Source: Streptomyces sp. ISL-98
Lineage (GTDB): Bacteria; Actinomycetota; Actinomycetes; Streptomycetales; Streptomycetaceae
Length of the DNA stretch: 64,000 nucleotides
Assembly (NCBI RefSeq): GCF_018614055.1
Contig: NZ_JAGGPB010000023.1
Span: forward strand, 101,029-165,028
Direction: 5' to 3'
This document shows, in pieces, positions 7,522 through 15,795 of the stretch. The notes below the pieces were generated by a model. The model searched no databases and had not been told where the DNA came from. It saw only the letters and a list, made by a program, of their open reading frames with translations. Within the stretch, counting starts at the first letter, position 1. Each line of letters opens with the position of its first letter. A program made the translations under genes and the position numbers.

Positions 7522-9375
7522 ATGGCACGTGCGGTCGGCATCGACCTGGGCACTACTAACTCCGTCGTCAGCGTTCTGGAGGGCGGCGAGCCCACCGTCA
7601 TCACCAACGCCGAAGGCGCCAGGACCACGCCGTCCGTCGTCGCCTTCGCGAAGAACGGTGAGGTGCTGGTCGGCGAGGTTGCCAAGCGTCAGGCGGTCAC
7701 CAACGTCGACAGGACCATCCGGTCGGTCAAGCGCCACATGGGCACCGACTGGAGCATCGAGCTCGACGGGAAGAACTTCAACCCGCAGCAGATGAGCGCC
7801 TTCATCCTGCAGAAGCTCAAGCGCGACGCTGAGGCCTACCTGGGCGAGAAGGTGGCCGACGCGGTCATCACCGTCCCGGCGTACTTCAACGACTCCGAGC
7901 GCCAGGCGACGAAGGAGGCCGGCGAGATCGCGGGCCTCAACGTCCTGCGCATCGTCAACGAGCCGACCGCCGCCGCGCTGGCGTACGGCCTCGACAAGGA
8001 CGACCAGACCATCCTCGTCTTCGACCTCGGTGGCGGCACGTTCGACGTCTCGCTGCTGGAGATCGGCGACGGCGTCGTCGAGGTGAAGGCCACCAACGGT
8101 GACAACCACCTCGGTGGTGACGACTGGGACCAGCGCGTCGTCGACTACCTCGTGAAGCAGTTCCACTCCGGTCACGGCGTGGACCTCTCCAAGGACAAGA
8201 TGGCGCTCCAGCGCCTGCGCGAGGCGGCCGAGAAGGCCAAGATCGAGCTGTCCTCCTCCACCGAGACCTCGATCAACCTGCCGTACATCACGGCGTCGGC
8301 CGAGGGCCCGCTGCACCTGGACGAGAAGCTCACGCGCTCGCAGTTCCAGCAGCTGACCGCGGACCTGCTGGAGCGGTGCAAGACGCCGTTCCACAACGTC
8401 ATCAAGGACGCGGGCATCCAGCTCTCCGAGATCGACCACGTCGTTCTCGTCGGTGGCTCGACCCGTATGCCGGCCGTCGCCGAGCTCGTCAAGGAGCTCA
8501 CGGGCGGTCAGGACGCCAACAAGGGTGTGAACCCGGACGAGGTCGTCGCCATCGGCGCCTCGCTGCAGGCCGGTGTCCTCAAGGGCGAGGTCAAGGACGT
8601 TCTGCTCCTCGACGTCACGCCGCTGTCGCTTGGTATCGAGACCAAGGGCGGCATCATGACGAAGCTCATCGAGCGCAACACGACGATCCCGACCAAGCGC
8701 TCCGAGATCTTCACGACGGCCGAGGACAACCAGCCGTCCGTCCAGATCCAGGTCTACCAGGGCGAGCGCGAGATCGCGGCGTACAACAAGAAGCTCGGCA
8801 TGTTCGAGCTGACCGGTCTGCCGCCGGCCCCGCGTGGTGTCCCGCAGATCGAGGTCGCCTTCGACATCGACGCCAACGGCATCATGCACGTCGCTGCCAA
8901 GGACCTCGGCACCGGCAAGGAGCAGAAGATGACCGTCACCGGTGGCTCCTCGCTGCCGAAGGACGAGGTCAACCGGATGCGCGAAGAGGCCGAGAAGTAC
9001 GCGGACGAGGACCACAAGCGCCGCGAGGCCGCCGAGACCCGCAACCAGGCCGAGCAGCTCGTCTACCAGACGGAGAAGTTCCTCAAGGACAACGAGGACA
9101 AGGTTCCGGGTGACGTGAAGACCGAGGTCGAGACGTCCATCACCGAGCTGAAGGAAAAGCTCAAGGGTGAGGACACGGCCGAGATCCGCACGGCGACGGA
9201 GAAGGTCGCGGCCGTCTCGCAGAAGCTGGGCCAGGCCATGTACGCGGACGCCCAGGCCTCGCAGGCCGCGGGCGACGCCGGCGCCGGCGAGCAGGCCAAG
9301 GCGGAGGACGATGTCGTCGACGCCGAGATCGTCGACGACGAGAAGGACGCCGGACGTCAGGGAGGCGCCGCATGA
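7522..9375 (+). CDS. dnaK: Chaperone DnaK (Hsp70)
   Basis: 617 aa, the usual size in Streptomyces. The ATG at 7522 is preceded by GGAGG. The ATPase domain opens with GIDLGTTNS and contains the phosphate loop DLGGGTFDVS and VGGSTRMPAV. The substrate-binding domain follows the DVTPLSLGIET segment, with a helical lid and an acidic C-terminus rich in Glu/Asp/Ala. DnaK binds exposed hydrophobic segments in the cytoplasm. In actinobacteria it also acts as co-repressor of HspR. It heads the dnaK-grpE-dnaJ-hspR operon and overlaps grpE by four bases (ATGA), so the two are translationally coupled. Control is by the HAIR elements upstream. Confidence 0.99.
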   Translation: MARAVGIDLGTTNSVVSVLEGGEPTVITNAEGARTTPSVVAFAKNGEVLVGEVAKRQAVTNVDRTIRSVKRHMGTDWSIELDGKNFNPQQMSAFILQKLKRDAEAYLGEKVADAVITVPAYFNDSERQATKEAGEIAGLNVLRIVNEPTAAALAYGLDKDDQTILVFDLGGGTFDVSLLEIGDGVVEVKATNGDNHLGGDDWDQRVVDYLVKQFHSGHGVDLSKDKMALQRLREAAEKAKIELSSSTETSINLPYITASAEGPLHLDEKLTRSQFQQLTADLLERCKTPFHNVIKDAGIQLSEIDHVVLVGGSTRMPAVAELVKELTGGQDANKGVNPDEVVAIGASLQAGVLKGEVKDVLLLDVTPLSLGIETKGGIMTKLIERNTTIPTKRSEIFTTAEDNQPSVQIQVYQGEREIAAYNKKLGMFELTGLPPAPRGVPQIEVAFDIDANGIMHVAAKDLGTGKEQKMTVTGGSSLPKDEVNRMREEAEKYADEDHKRREAAETRNQAEQLVYQTEKFLKDNEDKVPGDVKTEVETSITELKEKLKGEDTAEIRTATEKVAAVSQKLGQAMYADAQASQAAGDAGAGEQAKAEDDVVDAEIVDDEKDAGRQGGAA

Positions 9376-10058
9376 CGGAGGAGACTCCGGGCTTCGAGGA
9401 GAAGCCCGACGTCCCTTCAGGCGCCAGCACAGAAGACGCCGAGCCGCAGGCTGCCACGCCTGACCAGGCAGGGGCCGACTCCCTCAAGGAGTCGGGCCCG
9501 GCGGCCGCCGGCGGGGACGTGGACGTAAAGGAAGCGGCTCTGACCGCGCAGCTGGATCAGGTCCGTATGGCGCTCAATGAGCGCACCACGGATCTCCAGA
9601 GGCTGCAGGCGGAGTACCAGAACTACCGCCGCCGCGTGGAGCGGGACCGGGTCACGGTCAAGGAGATCGCCGTCGCGAACCTCCTGACCGAGCTCCTCCC
9701 GACCCTCGACGACATCGGCCGGGCGCGTGAACACGGCGAGCTGCTCGGCGGGTTCAAGTCGGTGGCCGAGTCGCTGGAGACGGTCGCCGCCAAGATGGGT
9801 CTGCAGCAGTTCGGCAAGGAGGGCGAGCCCTTCGACCCGACGATCCACGAAGCCCTGATGCACTCGTACGCACCGGACGTCGAAGAGACCACGTGCGTGG
9901 CGATCCTGCAGCCGGGCTACCGGATCGGCGAGCGGACCATCCGGCCCGCCCGCGTCGCGGTCGCCGAGCCCCAGCCCGGTGCCACGCCGCCCGCCAAGGC
10001 GGACGAGGCGTCGGCCCCGGCATCGGACGAGGAGAGCGGTGGCCCGGACGAGGGCTGA
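9372..10058 (+). CDS. grpE: Nucleotide exchange factor GrpE
   Basis: 228 aa, starting at the ATG that overlaps the dnaK stop. An acidic, Ala/Pro-rich N-terminal tail of about 60 residues precedes the long dimerising helix (ALTAQLDQVRMALNERTTDL onward). The conserved core has QNYRRRVERDR, FDPTIHEALMH and VAILQPGYRIGERTIRPARV. GrpE releases ADP from DnaK and acts as a thermosensor. The C-terminal tail after RVAVAEP is disordered and acidic, as in other actinobacteria. It is the second gene of the operon; a 54-base gap separates it from dnaJ. Confidence 0.98.
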   Translation: MTEETPGFEEKPDVPSGASTEDAEPQAATPDQAGADSLKESGPAAAGGDVDVKEAALTAQLDQVRMALNERTTDLQRLQAEYQNYRRRVERDRVTVKEIAVANLLTELLPTLDDIGRAREHGELLGGFKSVAESLETVAAKMGLQQFGKEGEPFDPTIHEALMHSYAPDVEETTCVAILQPGYRIGERTIRPARVAVAEPQPGATPPAKADEASAPASDEESGGPDEG

Positions 10059-10112
10059 CGTCGGCGGAAAACGCAGTAACGAGAGCGGGAACGGGAAGGA
10101 GGGACGTCGGGG

Positions 10113-11318
10113 ATGAGCACCAAGGACTTCGTCGAGAAGGACTACTACAAGGTTCTCGGCGTCCCGAAGGACGCCACCGAGGCCGAGATCAAGAAGGCGT
10201 ACCGGAAGCTCGCACGCGAGTTCCACCCGGACGCCAACAAGGGTGACGCCAGGGCCGAAGAGCGCTTCAAGGAGATCTCCGAGGCGAACGACGTCCTCGG
10301 CGACACCAAGCGGCGCAAGGAGTACGACGAAGCGCGTGCTCTCTTCGGCAACGGCGCCCTCTTTGACAGGCAGGGTCGGCCCGGTCCCGGTGCGGGCGGC
10401 GGCTCCTTCAACTTCGACCTGGGCGACCTCTTCGGAGGCGCCCAGGGCGGGGGAGCCCAGACCGGCGCCGGTGGCTTCGGCGGTGGCCTCGGGGACGTGT
10501 TCGGGGGCCTCTTCAACCGGGGCGGCGGCCCGGGCACACGTACGGGAACACAGCCGCGCCGTGGCCAGGACATCGAGTCCGAGGTGACGCTCAGCTTCAC
10601 CGAGGCGGTCGACGGGGCCACGGTCCCGCTGCGCATGTCCAGCCAGGCACCCTGCAAGGCCTGTTCGGGTACGGGCGACAAGAACGGCACACCTCGCGTG
10701 TGCCCGACCTGCGTCGGTACGGGGCAGGTGTCGCGCGGCGGCGGTGGCGGCTTCTCGCTCACCGACCCGTGCGTCGACTGCCGGGGCCGCGGGCTGATCG
10801 CCCAGGACCCCTGCGACGTGTGCAAGGGCAGCGGCCGGGCCAAGTCGTCGCGCACCATGCAGGTCCGTATCCCGCCGGGCGTCTCCGACAGCCAGCGGAT
10901 CCGGCTGCGCGGCAAGGGATCTCCCGGCGAACGGGGCGGCCCTGCGGGCGACCTGTACGTCGTGGTCCACGTGGACGCCCATCCGGTCTTCGGCCGCAAG
11001 GGCGACAACCTCACCGTCACTGTGCCCGTCACCTTCGTGGAGGCGGCACTCGGCGGCGAGGTGAAGGTGCCCACCCTCGGCGGGCCCCCCGTCACCCTCA
11101 AACTGCCGGCCGGTACGCCCAACGGCCGGACGATGCGCGCCCGCGGCAAGGGCGCGGTCCGCAAGGACGGCACCCGCGGCGACCTTCTGGTCACCGTGGA
11201 GGTCGAGGTGCCCAAGGGCCTTGACGCCAAGGCCCGTGAGGCGCTGGAGTCCTACCGTGACGCGACCGCGGGGGAGGACCCGCGAGCGGAGCTGTTCCAG
11301 GCCGCGAAGGGAGCATGA
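10113..11318 (+). CDS. dnaJ: Co-chaperone DnaJ (Hsp40, class I)
   Basis: 401 aa. The ATG at 10113 is preceded by GGAAGGAGG. The J domain spans residues 8-75 with HPD at 38-40, which stimulates the DnaK ATPase. A Gly/Phe-rich linker follows. The zinc domain has four CxxCxGxG motifs (CKACSGTG, CPTCVGTG, CVDCRGRG, CDVCKGSG), then two beta-barrel substrate domains. All class I features are present. The gene ends one base before the hspR ATG, so translation is likely coupled. Streptomyces often have a second dnaJ elsewhere; this is the one linked to dnaK. Confidence 0.98.
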   Translation: MSTKDFVEKDYYKVLGVPKDATEAEIKKAYRKLAREFHPDANKGDARAEERFKEISEANDVLGDTKRRKEYDEARALFGNGALFDRQGRPGPGAGGGSFNFDLGDLFGGAQGGGAQTGAGGFGGGLGDVFGGLFNRGGGPGTRTGTQPRRGQDIESEVTLSFTEAVDGATVPLRMSSQAPCKACSGTGDKNGTPRVCPTCVGTGQVSRGGGGGFSLTDPCVDCRGRGLIAQDPCDVCKGSGRAKSSRTMQVRIPPGVSDSQRIRLRGKGSPGERGGPAGDLYVVVHVDAHPVFGRKGDNLTVTVPVTFVEAALGGEVKVPTLGGPPVTLKLPAGTPNGRTMRARGKGAVRKDGTRGDLLVTVEVEVPKGLDAKAREALESYRDATAGEDPRAELFQAAKGA

Positions 11319-11319
11319 G

Positions 11320-11766
11320 ATGGACCCGCGCATGCGACGTAATCCATACCAGCTGACCGACGAGACACCGGTGTACGTCATCTCGGTCGCGGCACAGCTC
11401 TCCGGCCTGCACCCGCAGACCCTGCGGCAGTACGACCGCCTCGGCCTGGTCTCCCCCGACCGCACGGCCGGGCGCGGGCGCCGCTACTCGGCCCGCGACA
11501 TCGAACTGCTCCGACAGGTGCAGCAGTTGTCGCAGGACGAGGGCATCAACCTGGCCGGCATCAAGCGCATCATCGAACTGGAGAACCAGGTCGCGGCGCT
11601 GCAGTCACGGGTCGCGGAACTCTCCACGGCGGTGGAGGGTGCGGCGGTCGCGCTCCAGCAGCGCGAGGCGCAGGTGCACGCGTCGTACCGGCGGGACCTT
11701 GTCCGGTACGAGGACGTGCAGCAGGCGAGCGCGCTGGTGGTGTGGCGGCCCAAGCGCGACGGCTGA
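11320..11766 (+). CDS. hspR: HspR, MerR-family heat-shock repressor
   Basis: 148 aa from the ATG at 11320, which begins two bases after the dnaJ stop. A longer in-frame start at 11221 lies inside dnaJ and is rejected. Residues 18-75 are a MerR winged helix (VAAQLSGLHPQTLRQYDRLG, then GRGRRYSARDIELL). A coiled coil follows (LENQVAALQSRVAELSTAVEG). HspR binds HAIR sequences, with DnaK as co-repressor, and represses dnaK and clpB. Both target promoters with HAIR boxes are in this window, 8.8 kb apart. The hydrophilic C-terminus ends WRPKRDG. Confidence 0.98.
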   Translation: MDPRMRRNPYQLTDETPVYVISVAAQLSGLHPQTLRQYDRLGLVSPDRTAGRGRRYSARDIELLRQVQQLSQDEGINLAGIKRIIELENQVAALQSRVAELSTAVEGAAVALQQREAQVHASYRRDLVRYEDVQQASALVVWRPKRDG

Positions 11767-11784
11767 GGGGTCGTAAGGACATAC

Positions 11785-11820
11785 GAAGGGGCCGGGAGGT
11801 GTGAACCTCCCGGCCCCTTC
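11785..11820. terminator. Terminator of the dnaK operon
   Basis: A perfect 16-bp stem (arm GAAGGGGCCGGGAGGT, loop GTGA) lies 18 bases after the hspR stop. The minus-strand gene ending at 11851 converges on it, so it probably works in both directions. Confidence 0.92.
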
Positions 11821-11850
11821 GCCGTTTTCGCCGTTTGCCAGGGCCTGCGG

Positions 11851-13875
11851 TCAGGCCGCGGGCCGCAGTGAGGCCCAGTCCGTGGCGGGAACGGACTCCG
11901 TGCCGTCGGCGTGGACGGCCGTCACGCGGTAGAAGTACGTGCTGCCCGCCGGTGCGGCCGTGTCCGTGAAGGCGCGGGCGTCGGCCGGCAGCGGTGAGCC
12001 GGTGAGCTCGGTGTACGTACCGGATGCGCGGTCCCAGCGGTGGACCCGGAAGCCGGTGATGTCGCCGCACCCGGTGGTGCACGTCCAGGAGAGCGCCGCT
12101 CCCGGGCCCGGGTCGGCCGCGGTGGCGGTCAGGTCGAGCGGGGAGCCGTCCGGGGTCTCGACGGTGAGGGCCAGGTCGGTCTCGGTCGCCGTGACATGGC
12201 CGCCCGGGACGGTGTGGTGGTCGAGCTTGTTGCCGTACTTGTCGACCGCGACGACGAAGAAGGCCCAGGTGTCGCCGTCCGGGCGGCCCTGGTACAGGAA
12301 CTCCGAGGTGTCCGGACCGAGGTACTCGGTGTTGGCCACCATGATCACGGTGTCCTCCCCGTCCTCGATCAGCTCACCGCGGTAGAGCTCGTAGCGCAGC
12401 AGGTCGGGCTCGGGGCTGTCGTTCCAGTCCACCTTGATGCCGTACTCGGTGGCGGTCGCGGTGAGTCCGGTGACGGCGGCGGGCGGGATCGAGTCGCCGG
12501 GGCGGGTGTATGTCACCTCGTTGGAGGGCGCCGACTGCACGCCGTCCATGTTCACCTGCGTGACGACGTAGTGGTACGTCACGCCGCGCTGCAGGTTGCC
12601 GTACTCGGTGCAGCTGGTCGCCGAGTAGTTCCCGCTGCAGGAGGTGATGGGCGTGCCCGAGGTGGAGACGGGCGAGGTGGTGGAGCGGTACACCCGGATG
12701 CCCGTGCCGCTGCCGGCGGGCCTGGTCCAGGCGAGCTTCACGCTGTAGTCGCCCACGGGCGTGGCGGTCAGCCCGGTCGGCGCACCCGGCACTCGGTGGT
12801 CGCCGCGCGTGATGCCCACGGTCGACATGGCGGACACGTTGCCGTATCCGTCGTGGGCCCTCACCTCGTACACGTAACGGGTGTTGTCCTTGGCCGTGGT
12901 GTCGGTCATCGAAGCCGTGGTGGGCGTGCCGATGGCCACCAGGCCGAGGTTGTCCCCCTCGTGCCGCGCCACGCTGTACCGCACGGCGCCGGCGGACGGC
13001 GTCCAGCTGAGCGCGATGCCTTTCGCGGTGTCGGTGGCCTTGAGGCCGGCCGGCGCGACGGGGTCGGGCAGGTCGGTGGTGATGACGTACTTGGCGCCGC
13101 CCAGCGGCGACTCGTTGCCTGCCTTGTCGACGGCCGAGACGGCGTAGCTGTACAGCTGCCCGTTCGCCAGCGGCACGTCGGTGAAGGACGTGCCGGTCAG
13201 CAGGGTGCTGCCGCTGACGGTCTTCCAGTTGCCCTGGCTGTCCGTGGCGCGCTTGACGCGGTAACCGGCGAGGTCCATCTCCTTGTTGCGCGCCCAGGTG
13301 ACGGTCGGCCGGTAGGTGGAGGTCGAGTACGTGGTCGCCCCTCCGGTCGGGGTGAGGGGCTTGACGGTGTCGACGCTCGCCGAGGTCCTGGGTGCGTACG
13401 CGAACTTGACGTTGGCGTAGCCGGTCCAGGCGACGAAGTCGACGCGCAGGGTGTGGCGGCCCTTGGGGATGGTGAGGTTGACGGTCTTGGTCTGGGTGGT
13501 GGAGACGTTCTTCCAGACGTCGACCTTGCGGACTCCGTCGACGTACACGCGTATGCCGTCGCGGACTTCGGTGCTGAAGGCGAAGGGGCCGCCGGAGCCG
13601 AAGTCGCGGGTGGTGGACCAGCGGACGGTGAAGTTGTCGTTGGGGAGGGTGACTCCGGCGGGGTCGCCGGTGCCGTAGTTCTCGTTGATCGACGTGTCGC
13701 AGGCGGTGAGCTTCGGCGTACCGGAGAAGGACGCGTTGGCGTAGTACGTCGCCTTCCACACGCCGTCGGCGCAAGTGACCGCGGCCTGCGCGGCGGTGGT
13801 GGGCAGGGCGACGCCGGCGACGGCTGTGCCGAGTACGGCGGCGGTCGCGAAGGCAGCGCGGAGACGCTGAGGCAT
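11851..13875 (-). CDS. Secreted PA14-like and fibronectin type III domain protein
   Basis: 674 aa. A signal peptide covers residues 1-32 (MPQRLR, hydrophobic core, AQA-AV). Residues 33-150 look like a PA14 domain (WKATYYANASFSG, WSTTRDFG, RVYVDGVRKVD, KGRHTLRVDF), a carbohydrate-binding beta barrel. About five fibronectin III repeats follow, each with the YxYxVxAVD or YHYVVTQV strand. No catalytic domain is seen. It is probably an extracellular or wall-associated binding protein. It lies convergent with hspR and has its own strand context. The ribosome site before the ATG is weak. Its ligand is unknown. Confidence 0.85.
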   Translation of the reverse strand: MPQRLRAAFATAAVLGTAVAGVALPTTAAQAAVTCADGVWKATYYANASFSGTPKLTACDTSINENYGTGDPAGVTLPNDNFTVRWSTTRDFGSGGPFAFSTEVRDGIRVYVDGVRKVDVWKNVSTTQTKTVNLTIPKGRHTLRVDFVAWTGYANVKFAYAPRTSASVDTVKPLTPTGGATTYSTSTYRPTVTWARNKEMDLAGYRVKRATDSQGNWKTVSGSTLLTGTSFTDVPLANGQLYSYAVSAVDKAGNESPLGGAKYVITTDLPDPVAPAGLKATDTAKGIALSWTPSAGAVRYSVARHEGDNLGLVAIGTPTTASMTDTTAKDNTRYVYEVRAHDGYGNVSAMSTVGITRGDHRVPGAPTGLTATPVGDYSVKLAWTRPAGSGTGIRVYRSTTSPVSTSGTPITSCSGNYSATSCTEYGNLQRGVTYHYVVTQVNMDGVQSAPSNEVTYTRPGDSIPPAAVTGLTATATEYGIKVDWNDSPEPDLLRYELYRGELIEDGEDTVIMVANTEYLGPDTSEFLYQGRPDGDTWAFFVVAVDKYGNKLDHHTVPGGHVTATETDLALTVETPDGSPLDLTATAADPGPGAALSWTCTTGCGDITGFRVHRWDRASGTYTELTGSPLPADARAFTDTAAPAGSTYFYRVTAVHADGTESVPATDWASLRPAA

Positions 13876-13987
13876 GGAGTTGGGGATCGCTCTCGGTCCG
13901 GTCTGAAGGCACCAGGAGTGTGGGGGGAGCGCCGGGCGTGATCATGCCACGGGCCCGGCGCCCGGGCAACGGAGGTCTGTGGTGCAG

Positions 13988-14971
13988 TCAGTGATCTTGG
14001 TCGAGGATTTCCGACTGCGCGATGAGGAAGCCGAGTTGAGCGCGGCTGCCGCTGCCCAGGGTGGCGGCGAGCTTGGCTATGTGGGCCCGGCAGGTGCGGA
14101 CGTTCATGCCGAGGCGGCGGGCGATGGCCTCGTCCACGTAACCCTCTACGAGCAGTTTGGCTATCGAGCGCTGTACGCCGGATATGCCGTCGGGGGTGTG
14201 GCTGTACGAGACCTGCTCCTGGAGGGGGACCGCGCGCTGCCAGAACTGTTCGAAGACCGCGGCGAGGTAGTCGACCAGGCCCGGGTGACGCAGTTCCAGG
14301 GCGACTTGGCGGTCGTCGCGCGCGGGTATGAAGGCGACCGTGCGGTCGAAGATGATCAGGCGGCCGAAGAGCTCTTCGAGCGTACGTATCTCCAGCTTGC
14401 CGTCGGCCAGGCGCTCCGCGTAGGCGAGAGTGCCCTGGCTGTGGCGGACGGTGTGCTGGTAAAGCGTGCGAATGCGAACGCCGCGCTCGATCAGCGGCCG
14501 GTCGCGTTCCAGTGCTTGCGTCAGCACATTCGCGCTCCGGCCGCCGCCGGGTTGAACCGTGAGCATCTCGCTGTGGCACTCGGCGGTCGCGAGGTTGAGC
14601 GCACCGTTGATCCGGTCGAACCCCTCCAGCACGGTGATGGCATGAGTGGGCGCCGGACTCTGGGCGCTGATGGCCATGAACGGCTCGAAAGCATCGGTGA
14701 GCTCGACCGAGAGCCGTCTACGCTCCTGGATCTCGCGTTCAAGGGGGTGAAGGCGCTGCGCGAGAACGGCGGACGGCGGAACAGGGCGGAGCCAGTTCGG
14801 GTCGTCCGGGTCGGGATGAAGCAGGGCGAACTCCAGGAGGCAGGGGGCAGGTTCCACCTCCGCGCGGGGGATGCGTCCGGTCCCCAATGCACTGGCGTAA
14901 AGTCGCGCCCCCTCGTCGCACAATTCAGTCACGGCGTGGGCATGTGTCGGGTTTGAGCTGAATACTGGCAA
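13988..14971 (-). CDS. LuxR-type regulator with TrmB-like sensor region
   Basis: 327 aa if it starts at the TTG 14971. A GTG at 14932 is an alternative, but the TTG has a purine-rich GGGGGGTGGAG just upstream. Residues from about 255 form a LuxR HTH (GISGVQRSIAKLLVEGYVDE, then IARRLGMNVRTCRAHIAKL). The middle (LIERGVRIRTLYQ, then LFGRLIIFDRTVAFIP) resembles the phospholipase D-fold sensor of TrmB-type regulators. No phosphoacceptor domain is present, so it is not a response regulator. It is divergent from the small repeat-peptide gene. The shared intergenic region holds a clear dyad at 15000-15023. I infer that it controls the peptide operon and itself. Confidence 0.8.
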   Translation of the reverse strand: MPVFSSNPTHAHAVTELCDEGARLYASALGTGRIPRAEVEPAPCLLEFALLHPDPDDPNWLRPVPPSAVLAQRLHPLEREIQERRRLSVELTDAFEPFMAISAQSPAPTHAITVLEGFDRINGALNLATAECHSEMLTVQPGGGRSANVLTQALERDRPLIERGVRIRTLYQHTVRHSQGTLAYAERLADGKLEIRTLEELFGRLIIFDRTVAFIPARDDRQVALELRHPGLVDYLAAVFEQFWQRAVPLQEQVSYSHTPDGISGVQRSIAKLLVEGYVDEAIARRLGMNVRTCRAHIAKLAATLGSGSRAQLGFLIAQSEILDQDH

Positions 14972-14999
14972 ATCTCCACCCCCCAGGGTCCTGAACGTG

Positions 15000-15023
15000 C
15001 AGGAACATGATGCATCGTTCCTG
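15000..15023. promoter_or_regulatory. Dyad operator candidate between the LuxR regulator and the peptide gene
   Basis: CAGGAAC and GTTCCTG are exact inverted arms around a centre containing the palindrome GATGCATC. The site lies about 30 bases from the regulator start and 80-100 bases from the peptide start, which suits control of both divergent genes. A small hairpin GGCAC-TGAC-GTGCC follows at 15025-15038. Confidence 0.55.
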
Positions 15024-15101
15024 TGGCACTGACGTGCCTGAATGAGCCATCGTCTTGTGACGCGGGGGAGAGGAATCCATCAAGTGAGGACGAAGCCGAC
15101 T

Positions 15102-15332
15102 ATGTACAAGAGAATGCTTCGCTCGGTGCTTGCCGGTCTTTTCTCCGCGGCCGTGGCCTTCGGGGCGATGAGTGGCGCCGGCCTTGTTTCGGGCAACGCT
15201 CGAGCGGAAACCCCGCCGGACTCCGGCTGGGATGTGATCCAGGCCGGGTCGTTGGACTCGGGCTGGGATGTGGTTCAGGCCGGGTCGTTGGACTCGGGCT
15301 GGGACACCGCACCGGCCAAGTCGGACGCATGA
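15102..15332 (+). CDS. Small secreted peptide with three SGWD repeats
   Basis: 76 aa from the ATG at 15102 (AGGAC nine bases upstream). A GTG at 15084 preceded by GGGGAGAGGA would add six residues. Residues 1-35 are a textbook signal peptide (MYKRMLR, hydrophobic core, cleavage NARA-E). The 41-residue mature part has three copies of DSGWD, starting at residues 40, 52 and 64, in 12-residue units DSGWDV(I/V)QAGSL; the third unit is partial. The matching DNA is a 36-bp direct repeat (15219-15254, 15255-15290, then partial). No Cys is present, so no disulfide or lanthionine is possible. The stop overlaps the next start (ATGA). Family unknown to me. A secreted signal or a multi-core modified peptide are both possible. 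Confidence 0.75.
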   Translation: MYKRMLRSVLAGLFSAAVAFGAMSGAGLVSGNARAETPPDSGWDVIQAGSLDSGWDVVQAGSLDSGWDTAPAKSDA

Positions 15333-15649
15333 CCGTTCCACCGGACGACCGTACCTTCAGGCGCGAAATGGCCACCGCCTACCGTTCGGGCTGGCACTTC
15401 ATCGACCTGGTCACGGCCATTCCCCACCGTGGCGACTCGCTGATGGTCACCCTGTTCGGCGAACCGATCCTGGTCGCGCGCGAAGAGGACGAGGACGTCC
15501 GTGCCTATCGGTGCCTCCGCAAGCCCCGGGGGGCTCCACAACCCGTTCGCTGTGCCGTGCGCTACGGCATGGTTTTCGTCAATCTCGACCAGCGCGACCA
15601 CCAGCTGATCGAGCCAAATGCCAGCACCGCCACCCCCCGCAGCGCCTGA
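15329..15649 (+). CDS. Rieske-like small protein lacking the [2Fe-2S] ligands
   Basis: 106 aa. The ATG at 15329 overlaps the peptide stop by four bases, so the two are translationally coupled. Residues 19-52 resemble the start of a Rieske oxygenase domain (SGWHFIDLVTAIPHRGD, LFGEPILVAREED, VRAYRCL). Residues 70-80 match the later segment RYGMVFVNLD. The block between, which in true Rieske domains carries CxH and CxxH, is missing. Only two Cys remain and no ligand His, so iron-sulfur binding is unlikely. It may be a peptide-binding or modification partner for the upstream repeat peptide, which is my inference. Its tail is Asn/Ala/Thr-rich and probably disordered. Confidence 0.7.
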   Translation: MTVPPDDRTFRREMATAYRSGWHFIDLVTAIPHRGDSLMVTLFGEPILVAREEDEDVRAYRCLRKPRGAPQPVRCAVRYGMVFVNLDQRDHQLIEPNASTATPRSA

Positions 15650-15691
15650 CGCGATTCCCCCGTCGTTAAAAATCGCCCAGGCGCTCCCCCA

Positions 15692-15735
15692 CACAGCGGC
15701 GCCATCGTGGACCTGAACACGATGGCGCCGTTGTG
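15692..15735. terminator. Terminator between the Rieske-like gene and the PPOX gene
   Basis: An 18-bp stem with one G-U pair (core CGGCGCCATCGTG) and an 8-base loop lies 42 bases after the Rieske-like stop. The minus-strand PPOX gene converges on it, so it can serve both. Confidence 0.85.
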
Positions 15736-15795
15736 CTGCGCCCGGCCGGTCCGGCCGGTCTCAGCTGCGCCCAGGTGTTTCACGCCCGGGTGTTT

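Noticed and set aside
7504..9015. Minus-strand frame opposite dnaK, and 9417-11465 opposite grpE/dnaJ
   Set aside because: Shadows of well-identified chaperone genes, without any motif.
11221..11319. Longer HspR start inside dnaJ
   Set aside because: The family begins with the residues coded from 11320, right after the dnaJ stop.
15102..15332. Lanthipeptide or AmfS/SapB-type precursor
   Set aside because: The chain has no Cys, carries a Sec signal peptide, and no lanthionine synthetase or ABC exporter is next to it.
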